Source of the DNA: an uncultured Oscillospiraceae bacterium
Lineage (GTDB): Bacteria; Bacillota; Clostridia; Oscillospirales; Oscillospiraceae
Reading direction: 5' to 3'
Length of the DNA: 12,199 bases
Assembly: GCA_937915075.1 (NCBI GenBank)
Contig: CALDMA010000110.1
Coordinates: 1-12,199, forward strand
The position numbers and the translations under genes are program-made. Positions 6,926 to 12,199 of this stretch are shown piece after piece (position 1 is the stretch's first letter; each line of letters opens with the position of its first letter). A model generated the notes under the pieces. That model saw only the letters and a list, made by a program, of their open reading frames with translations, did not search any database and was not told the DNA's origin.

Positions 6926-8293
6926 TCAGGGGCCGAGCAGATGCGCCAGCGCGTCTTCAACCGATATTTGCAGGCTCGCCTCGACCTCCGGCGTCGAAAC
7001 GGGCTGCTCCAAAAGCTCCGCCGTGGAGACGGGAAAGCTGCCGTTTTCACGACTGCGCAGCAGATAGAGCAGCCCGAGGGTCATCGCGTTGCGCTTCGCC
7101 TCAATGATCGCGGCCTCCTCCTCATAGCCGCCCGTCTCGCGCAGGGCGCGCACCAGTCCACGGCGCATCTCAGCGAGATAGGTGGGCTGATAGAAGCCGC
7201 CGAACACCGTGAAGTCGCGGAGGAAGTGCGCCTCCAGAAAGCAGAGAAACAGGCCCGGCAGCAGCGACCCGTCCCGCAGCGCCTCCGTCAGCGCCTGCGG
7301 CGTGAGGGGGACGGTCACAGCCTCTCCCAGCGAGTTTTGACCCGTCAGCGCCGCCGTGCCCACGCTCTCCCGCAGCCGCAGGGGAAACAGCGCCGCGCGG
7401 CGGTCGAGCCCCCAGAAAAAGTGCGTGCCGCCGGCGTCTCCCGTCCAGCAGCCGGAAACGCCGTCCAGCTCCCGCAGCAGAGATGCGCGCAGCTCGCGCC
7501 GGAACAGCATTTGACAGGTGAGCGCGGCTTCCGTCCGAAGATCCCTTTCCAGCAGGCGGGCGGTGAGCGTCTCCATCGGCATCCAGAGGTACTGCGGCGC
7601 ACGGTCAGTAAAATAGCGCCGGGAGAGCATGGCGTTGATGACCGTGGTCTGCTCCCGCAGCGTGCCGTACCGCTGCACGCGGTCGGAGAGCAGGACCTCG
7701 CGGCAGAAGCGCTCCAGCGCGTCGGCTGTGCGAAGCGAGCAGGAGCCGCGCCGCGTCTCCTGCCGCAGGCGGCTCAGAGCATTGTCTGCCATGTCCGGGG
7801 AGATGCCCTCTACGGCGGCCACGCAGGCGTGGCGCAGCTTGAACGGATAAAACGGCAGCCGCAGGCAGCCCTCCGGCGCGGTGCAGTCGTAGACCAGCAT
7901 ACCCCTCGGGTAGACATTGTTGTCCAGCCTTGGGTTGGCACAGGACAGAAACGGAACGACCGCCCCGGTCTCGCCCTGCGTCCGCAGCCACCGGTCACAG
8001 AGGATCGTATCCTGCACGGTCATGTACTCGAACGCGGGATGGTGATGGTTGGCGGTGGACAGGCAGCGGCGGCGCCGGAGAACGTCCGCACATTCCCCGG
8101 CGGTCTCCGCGCCGAAAAAGGGCGTGAAGTAGTCCCGCACCTCGTCCAGCAGCTCCTCCGAGGGCAGGATGTCCGGCAGCGGCCGGTGGCGGAGCTGCCC
8201 GAGATAGGTAAGCAGCGTTTCGCCGCCATGCCGCCGCAGCAGCTCCGCGGCCGCCGGATATTGGGCGAGGACCGCTCCGGTCAGTTCATTCAT
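6926..8293 (-). CDS. Uncharacterised 455-residue cytosolic protein
   Basis: I do not recognise the family. The protein has no signal peptide or membrane segment and is Arg- and Leu-rich, with many predicted helices. Two blocks look like conserved active-site or binding motifs: STANHHHPAFEYMTVQDTI (79-97), with three consecutive His, and FLSCANPRLDNNVYPRGMLVYD (about 115-136), with NN-x-YPRG at 125-131. A Gly/aromatic stretch lies at about 285-305, and the C-terminal third is helical. The start ATG (8291-8293) lies inside the end of the MATE gene (8-nt overlap, ATGAATGA), with GGAGGCG (complement of 8301-8307) at 7 nt, so the two are translationally coupled and probably work together. An enzyme whose product is exported by the MATE partner is one possibility; nothing in the sequence proves it. 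Confidence 0.8.
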   Translation of the reverse strand: MNELTGAVLAQYPAAAELLRRHGGETLLTYLGQLRHRPLPDILPSEELLDEVRDYFTPFFGAETAGECADVLRRRRCLSTANHHHPAFEYMTVQDTILCDRWLRTQGETGAVVPFLSCANPRLDNNVYPRGMLVYDCTAPEGCLRLPFYPFKLRHACVAAVEGISPDMADNALSRLRQETRRGSCSLRTADALERFCREVLLSDRVQRYGTLREQTTVINAMLSRRYFTDRAPQYLWMPMETLTARLLERDLRTEAALTCQMLFRRELRASLLRELDGVSGCWTGDAGGTHFFWGLDRRAALFPLRLRESVGTAALTGQNSLGEAVTVPLTPQALTEALRDGSLLPGLFLCFLEAHFLRDFTVFGGFYQPTYLAEMRRGLVRALRETGGYEEEAAIIEAKRNAMTLGLLYLLRSRENGSFPVSTAELLEQPVSTPEVEASLQISVEDALAHLLGP

Positions 8294-10046
8294 TCTCTGC
8301 CGCCTCCAGTCGGATCGAAAGCACCGTGTTGTTCATGTTCATGATGCGCGTATAGGTCTTCTGATCGGTGAGCCGCTCAAGCAGACGGATGTTGTTCATC
8401 TGAAGGATATCCTCATCGTCCACGAACGCCAGCGGGTCGAAGGGCGCGCCGTCGTCGCGGATACGGACGATCAGACTGTCCTCCTCCAGAAGCAGACAGA
8501 TGTCGATCATGCTCACGTGCTCGTTGTGGTTGATGATGTTGAGGGCGGCCTCCTCAAAGGCGATGGCCAGCAGGACGCCCTTGTTGCGGGGGATACCGTT
8601 CTGTTGGCAGAACAAGTCGATCTCCCGGTGAATGTCCGCAACGTTTTCCGCCTTTCCCGTGATGGAAAAGCTGTGGCAGCTCCGGTCCGCCTGATCCTCC
8701 AGCCCGAGGAGGGCAACGTTCCCAAAGGCCTGCTTTTCCCGGAGCAGCGTGACCGCCGGGGACAGCAGCTCCACCAGCAGGCACCAGACGGCCACAACGG
8801 GGATGCTGCGCCAATGGAGCTGTGAGATGGTCGCCACGCAGAGCAGCAGGAGCAGTATTTTGAGCACCACGTTCTGCAGCGTCAGCAGAAGCACGGACAG
8901 GCGCTGCCGCTGGACGCTGGGGTAGAGCCTGGCGAGCAGGTCGTTGAGCCAGAGAAAGGGCAGGCTGAGCAGCATGATGCGGAGCGCGAGCACGGTGTCC
9001 GGCTCCGCGGCAATGCCATAGGAGCTAAGGAACGGCGCGGAGAAGCAGAACAGTCCCGCCATGAGCGCCGCGACGAGCGCATAGGTGTACTTGGACAGAA
9101 GGGAGAGCATCTTCCGCAGCCCGTAGAAGTCGCGCTCCCCGTAGAGCATACTGCCCAGCGTGGAGATCGTCTGCAGCGCGCCGCCCGCCAGAATGCGCAG
9201 GATGAAGCGAAGCTGGCTGTACACCGCGTAGAGCGCCACGCCGATGTTGCCTACGAAGTACATCAAAAGCAGGTTCACCGTCAGACCGGAGAAAATGCGC
9301 GAGACCTTGTCTGTGGCAAAGGAGGAGCAGGACGAGGCCAGCTCCCGGCCGGTCTCGCGCAGGTCGCCGGCACGCAGAACAAAGCGGAAGGTTCGCTTTT
9401 TGGACAGCAGATAGGGGAGCGCTACCAGAATACCCGCCGCGTTGCCGAGCAGGGAAGCCGCGGCCGCGCCGGCAACGCCCATGTGCAGATACTTCATAAA
9501 GATAACGTCCAGCACAATGTTCACTCCGTTGGCGGCGACGACCGAGCCCATGGCCAGCTTGGAGCGATCGTCCAGTATGGCGAAGCTGGAGAGAACGAGA
9601 TTGACGCCGACAAAGGGCGACGAGAGCAGAGTGAAGAAGGCGTAGCGCGCCACATCGCCCGCGATCGCGCCGTTGTTGGACAGGATGCCGCTGAAAAAGC
9701 CGCAGAACGGCAGCAGGCACCAGCAGAGAAGACCTCCCGCGAGCGTCAGAAGAAAGGACAGGGTGAAGACCCCATTGGCCTGCCGGAGCTTTCGCTTGCC
9801 CAGCAGGATGCCTGCGGCGACCGGCCCGCCGGAGGAGAGGACGAAGCCGAAAAGCTCCGCCACGTCCACAAAGCTGTCGCAAAGACCCGCGGCAGCGACA
9901 GCATCGGCGCCCAAAAGGGCGCCGATGAGCATAAAGTCCACAACGGAGACCAGGTAGGCGGAGGCCGTCACCACCGTGCCGACGCCGAAAAACTCCCGCG
10001 TCTTGCTGCGTATGATAGCCTCGTTCCGCAAGTATTCATATCCCAT
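8286..10046 (-). CDS. MATE-type transporter fused to a SpoIIAB/RsbW-like ATPase domain
   Basis: The protein has 586 residues. Residues 1 to about 435 form about 12 hydrophobic segments in the two-bundle pattern of MATE/polysaccharide-exporter-type carriers, including VDFMLIGALLGADAVAAAGL (36-55) near the N terminus. Residues about 457-580 form a soluble domain of the HATPase_c_2 type (anti-sigma kinase fold), with an N-box FEEAALNIINHN (497-508; Glu499 and Asn503 would hold Mg-ATP) and a G1 box RDDGAPFDP (530-538). The glycine-rich G2 lid expected near 545-556 is instead LQMNNIRLL, so ATP binding or lid closure may be altered. A GTG four codons upstream (10058) is in frame, but AAGGTGG (complement of 10055-10061) sits 8 nt before the ATG at 10046. 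It lies 51 bp after the symporter gene and overlaps the next gene. Role inferred: export or uptake gated by, or signalling through, the ATPase domain and the STAS protein. Confidence 0.85.
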   Translation of the reverse strand: MGYEYLRNEAIIRSKTREFFGVGTVVTASAYLVSVVDFMLIGALLGADAVAAAGLCDSFVDVAELFGFVLSSGGPVAAGILLGKRKLRQANGVFTLSFLLTLAGGLLCWCLLPFCGFFSGILSNNGAIAGDVARYAFFTLLSSPFVGVNLVLSSFAILDDRSKLAMGSVVAANGVNIVLDVIFMKYLHMGVAGAAAASLLGNAAGILVALPYLLSKKRTFRFVLRAGDLRETGRELASSCSSFATDKVSRIFSGLTVNLLLMYFVGNIGVALYAVYSQLRFILRILAGGALQTISTLGSMLYGERDFYGLRKMLSLLSKYTYALVAALMAGLFCFSAPFLSSYGIAAEPDTVLALRIMLLSLPFLWLNDLLARLYPSVQRQRLSVLLLTLQNVVLKILLLLLCVATISQLHWRSIPVVAVWCLLVELLSPAVTLLREKQAFGNVALLGLEDQADRSCHSFSITGKAENVADIHREIDLFCQQNGIPRNKGVLLAIAFEEAALNIINHNEHVSMIDICLLLEEDSLIVRIRDDGAPFDPLAFVDDEDILQMNNIRLLERLTDQKTYTRIMNMNNTVLSIRLEAAENE

Positions 10047-10075
10047 TTTGCTTTCCACCTTTCACGCTTCGGGAC

Positions 10076-10098
10076 GGCCGCGCACCGATGTGCGGGCC
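10076..10098. other. Intercistronic hairpin at the end of the symporter gene
   Basis: GGCC (10076-10079) with GGCC (10095-10098), and GCAC (10082-10085) with GTGC (10090-10093), form two 4-bp stems separated by a small internal loop and closed by a CGAT tetraloop. It touches the symporter stop codon (10098-10100). There is no T-tract, so transcript processing or stability is more likely than termination. Confidence 0.3.
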
Positions 10099-11687
10099 TA
10101 TCCGGGGTTTTTGAGACATTCGGTATCCAGCATTCCCAATTGGCCTGCGATGGTCGTGACCTCGACCTGCAGGCAGGTCAGGTTGGATGCCGTCGCGATA
10201 AAGTCGATCATGGAATTGATCGCCACGGCCAAAGCGAGGGCCTCGCCGGGGATGCCGAGCTGGGTGAACATGACCGTGTAGCAGGTCAGCGCGCCGCCGG
10301 GGATGGGCGGCATCGCCAGCGACAAAAGTCCGGTCACAACGATCATTGTAAGGAGCCACGCGGGCGTGATGGCCGTGCCGTAATTTTCTGCCATGCACAG
10401 GCAGGTCGCCACAAAAGCGACCGCAACGCTGGGCATATAGAGGACCTGTTCCAGGGGCACGGCGAAATGCGCGAGCATCGGCGGGATACCCAGCTTCTTT
10501 TCGCAGGTCTCCAGATTGGTGGCGAACGCCGCGGAGGACGACGCCGTGGTGAGACCGATGAGAAAGGTCGGCAGCAGCTTTTGCACAAGCAGCCGGAAGC
10601 TCACCCGATGCCGCGCGGCAAGGATGCCGATGAATACGAGACACATCAGCGGGCAAAAAACATAGGTGATGACGATGGCCTTGAGGATGCCCGAGAGCTC
10701 GGAGCCGAAGTCGGAGCCCAGCAGAGCGAACAGACTGAAAAATACGAAAAGCGGGATCAGGTCGCCGATTGCTTCCATGAGAAACTGGACTACCTCGTTC
10801 GTCTGCTCAATGAACGTGCGGACGGCGGCGGCACGGTCGCCCAGGATCAGCAGGGCGATGCCGACGGCGGCGCCCAGGAAGATGATCTGCAGCGTGTTTC
10901 CGTTCAGAAACGGAGAGACGATATCCGAGGGAACGATATCCAGAATGATCTGGTAGATGGTCGAAAATCCGCTCAGCGCCGCGCCGCCCGAGGACAGCTC
11001 CAGCGGGAAAAGCCACAAAAGACAGACGGTCGCTCCCGCGCTGACGAGAAAGCTCAGCGCCGCGATGCGGCCGATCACCTTTTTCCCGATCCTTCCCATA
11101 ATGGTCATATCGCCGATGTTGAAAATGCCCCAGCAGATCGCCAGGAAGATCATCGGCGAGGAGATGGTGCGCAGCAGGTTCAGGATCAGCATAAAGAGCG
11201 GATCGGTCACGGCCCGGACGCCCGCCTGCGCGCCCGCGGGGAGCAGGCGCTGCAGCAGCCCGAGGATGACCGCCGACACGATGGCAAGCAGGAGCTTCTG
11301 CATCTGCCCCAGCTTCCGCTTTTTGGGCGGCTCGACGGTCAGGCAGTTTTCGCCGTTTTGATAGCTCTGCGTCAGCGTGAGGCCCGCCTGCGCCAGCAGG
11401 CGGCTGGAGAGCGAACAGTTTTCCAGCACGTCGTCGGCCTGAAGCTCCTTCCCCTCGACGCGGATCTCGATCCGCTGCTTGCCCAGACGCTTTTTCGCGC
11501 AGAAGGTGACCGGCGCGCCGGGGAGCACGGAGGACCAGCCCTCCAAAATCTCCTCCAGCGAAAGGCGAAGCCGCAGGATATCCTTTCGGTCCGCCTCCGC
11601 CTCCGTCAGAGAATCCGCGAACTCCTGCGAAAGAAGATCCACGGTCTCCGGCGACAGCCGATAGCCCTTCCTTTTCGATGTCAGCAT
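10098..11687 (-). CDS. DAACS-like sodium symporter with an extra cytosolic N-terminal domain
   Basis: The 529-residue protein has two parts. Residues about 125-515 resemble the Na+/dicarboxylate (glutamate-aspartate-serine) symporter family: several membrane helices, the serine-rich HP1 loop TTASSSAAFATN (380-391), the HP2 segment MPPIPGGALTCY (459-470), and a TM8-like DFIATASN (495-502). Atypically, the NMDGT motif of TM7 is absent (FAVPLEQVLYMPS at 408-420), and the TM8 position that holds the substrate-binding Arg in dicarboxylate carriers is Ala498. Substrate is therefore uncertain. Residues 1 to about 118 are an added soluble domain. RLRLSLEEILEG (39-50) resembles the N-box helix of anti-sigma kinase-type ATPases, but with Gly50 in place of Asn and no G1 box, suggesting a degenerate, non-ATP-binding relative. 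The ATG has GGGAGG (complement of 11696-11701) at 8 nt. The gene lies 54 bp after the STAS gene. Confidence 0.85.
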   Translation of the reverse strand: MLTSKRKGYRLSPETVDLLSQEFADSLTEAEADRKDILRLRLSLEEILEGWSSVLPGAPVTFCAKKRLGKQRIEIRVEGKELQADDVLENCSLSSRLLAQAGLTLTQSYQNGENCLTVEPPKKRKLGQMQKLLLAIVSAVILGLLQRLLPAGAQAGVRAVTDPLFMLILNLLRTISSPMIFLAICWGIFNIGDMTIMGRIGKKVIGRIAALSFLVSAGATVCLLWLFPLELSSGGAALSGFSTIYQIILDIVPSDIVSPFLNGNTLQIIFLGAAVGIALLILGDRAAAVRTFIEQTNEVVQFLMEAIGDLIPLFVFFSLFALLGSDFGSELSGILKAIVITYVFCPLMCLVFIGILAARHRVSFRLLVQKLLPTFLIGLTTASSSAAFATNLETCEKKLGIPPMLAHFAVPLEQVLYMPSVAVAFVATCLCMAENYGTAITPAWLLTMIVVTGLLSLAMPPIPGGALTCYTVMFTQLGIPGEALALAVAINSMIDFIATASNLTCLQVEVTTIAGQLGMLDTECLKNPG

Positions 11688-11741
11688 ACTCGTTTCCTCC
11701 CGCTCATCCGTTCTTTTTCCGCTGCGCTCCCGAACGATCGC

Positions 11742-12038
11742 TCATTCGATGCGAAGAATATCGGAAAAGCCCGTGACCTCAAATACCTCCATCACGGCCT
11801 CGTTCACGTTTTGAAGCACCATTTCCCCTTGCCGATTCATGAGCTTCTGCATCGCAAGCAGCACGCGAAGGCCCGCGGAGGAGATATACTCCAGCTTCTC
11901 CATGTCAAATACCAGACGTGTGACGCCGTCAACGCTGCCGCGGAGCACCTCCTCCAGCTTCGGCGCGGTCGTCGTGTCCAATCTTCCCTCCAGAGCGACC
12001 GTCAGGGTCGCTCCGCTTAAGGTCTTTTGAATGTTCAT
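11742..12038 (-). CDS. Stand-alone STAS-domain protein, anti-sigma-factor antagonist type
   Basis: The protein has 98 residues, one complete STAS domain of SpoIIAA/RsbV type: an N-terminal strand (LTVALEGRLDTTTAPKLEE, about 12-30), a central strand LVFDMEKLEYISSAGLRVLL (42-61), and a C-terminal MEVFEVTGFSDILRI (83-97). In SpoIIAA and RsbV a serine just before the GL of the central loop is phosphorylated by the partner kinase; here the equivalent by alignment is Ser54 in ISSAGL. The start at 12038 is chosen because GGAGGG (complement of 12044-12049) lies 5 nt upstream; an in-frame ATG at 12053 would overlap that site. It is followed by two transporter genes that carry (or seem to carry) kinase-like domains, so those are its obvious candidate partners; no sigma factor gene is in the window. 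Confidence 0.93.
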   Translation of the reverse strand: MNIQKTLSGATLTVALEGRLDTTTAPKLEEVLRGSVDGVTRLVFDMEKLEYISSAGLRVLLAMQKLMNRQGEMVLQNVNEAVMEVFEVTGFSDILRIE

Positions 12039-12053
12039 CGTGTCCCTCCACAT

Positions 12054-12102
12054 AAAGATCTTCCGTTGCCGCCGGCCGCGGCGGACTGGGCCCGGTCGGA
12101 GC
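12054..12102. other. Intergenic spacer with a GC-rich inverted repeat
   Basis: These 49 bp between the truncated upstream gene and the STAS gene contain CCGCC/GGCGG arms around GGCCGC (within about 12067-12085). No promoter-like sequence or T-tract is evident, which fits one continuous transcript. Confidence 0.3.
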
Positions 12103-12199
12103 CTATGGCTTGTTCTCCTGCCGCTCCGCCTTCCGCTCGAGCAGCATCTGATCCGTTTTCTGCCGCAGAAGCAGCAGCATATCCAGCTGCTCGGCGTTA
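12103..12199 (-). CDS. 3' end of an unidentified gene upstream of the STAS gene
   Basis: The minus strand is open from the window edge to a TAG at 12103-12105, coding for a C-terminal tail of at least 32 codons. The tail is strongly charged and Leu-rich (for example AEQLDMLLLLRQKTDQMLLE), which suggests an amphipathic helix or coiled coil ending in KAERQENKP. The family cannot be identified. It ends 64 bp before the STAS start, on the same strand, so it probably belongs to the same operon. A PP2C/SpoIIE-type phosphatase or another transporter would make sense in context, but this tail proves neither. Confidence 0.6.
   Translation of the reverse strand, partial: NAEQLDMLLLLRQKTDQMLLERKAERQENKP

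Noticed and set aside
6923..8344. Plus-strand open frame of 473 codons opposite the 455-residue protein
   Set aside because: The minus-strand frame has a proper Shine-Dalgarno site, coupling to the MATE gene and a protein-like composition; the plus frame is Gln/Arg-rich low-complexity sequence.
10047..10058. GTG start four codons upstream of the MATE start
   Set aside because: No ribosome binding site precedes the GTG; the best site (AAGGTGG) is correctly spaced for the ATG at 10046.
9483..12020. Plus-strand open frame of 845 codons
   Set aside because: It lies antisense to the symporter, STAS and MATE genes. Its composition (Arg, Gln, His, Gly and Asp rich, no domain pattern) is typical of the antisense frame of GC-rich genes.
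1..12199. CRISPR arrays, tRNA or rRNA genes, insertion sequences, attachment sites
   Set aside because: No regularly spaced repeats, tRNA-like folds, transposase genes or terminal inverted repeats were noticed on reading either strand.

Overview
The window looks like chromosomal DNA of a GC-rich (roughly 60% by eye) anaerobic Firmicute. An Oscillospiraceae-type gut bacterium is the best guess. The reasons are strong AAGGAG-type ribosome binding sites before nearly every gene, an argC-argJ-(argB) order, Bacillus/Clostridium-style partner-switching domains (STAS and SpoIIAB/RsbW-like ATPase), and small bacterial-type malic enzyme. This assignment is inference; there is no rRNA or other phylogenetic marker here.

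Layout. (1) Positions 1-2373, minus strand: arginine biosynthesis, argC then argJ, then the first codons of the next gene (probably argB) at the window edge. (2) 2374-2609: a divergent control region with a good promoter on each strand, a perfect inverted repeat of LysR-box type touching the plus-strand -35, and an inverted repeat in the argC leader. (3) 2610-6288, plus strand: a LysR-family regulator, a terminator and new promoter, then class II fumarase (fumC) and malic enzyme 12 bp apart. Together the two enzymes convert fumarate to malate to pyruvate plus CO2 and NAD(P)H. (4) 6289-6600: structured non-coding DNA, one doubtful 64-codon ORF, and a strong hairpin terminator that serves the plus-strand operon and probably also the minus-strand genes converging on it. 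(5) 6648-12199, minus strand, read from high to low coordinates: the 3' end of an unidentified gene, a stand-alone STAS protein, a DAACS-like (Na+/dicarboxylate-type) symporter with an extra cytosolic N-terminal domain, a MATE-type transporter with a C-terminal SpoIIAB/RsbW-like ATPase domain, an uncharacterised 455-residue protein that overlaps the MATE gene, and a broken remnant of a second MATE gene.

The most interesting part is region 5. Two unrelated secondary transporters each carry a domain resembling an anti-sigma-factor kinase (clear in the MATE protein, degenerate in the symporter), and the same operon encodes an SpoIIAA-like STAS protein with a candidate phosphoserine. In classical partner switching the kinase and its STAS antagonist control a sigma factor. 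Here no sigma factor is seen and the kinase-like domain is covalently joined to membrane carriers, so the simplest hypothesis is that transporter activity itself is switched by STAS docking or phosphorylation, or that transporters act as sensors feeding a switch. The symporter also lacks two hallmark substrate/Na+ site features, so its cargo cannot be assumed to be a dicarboxylate.
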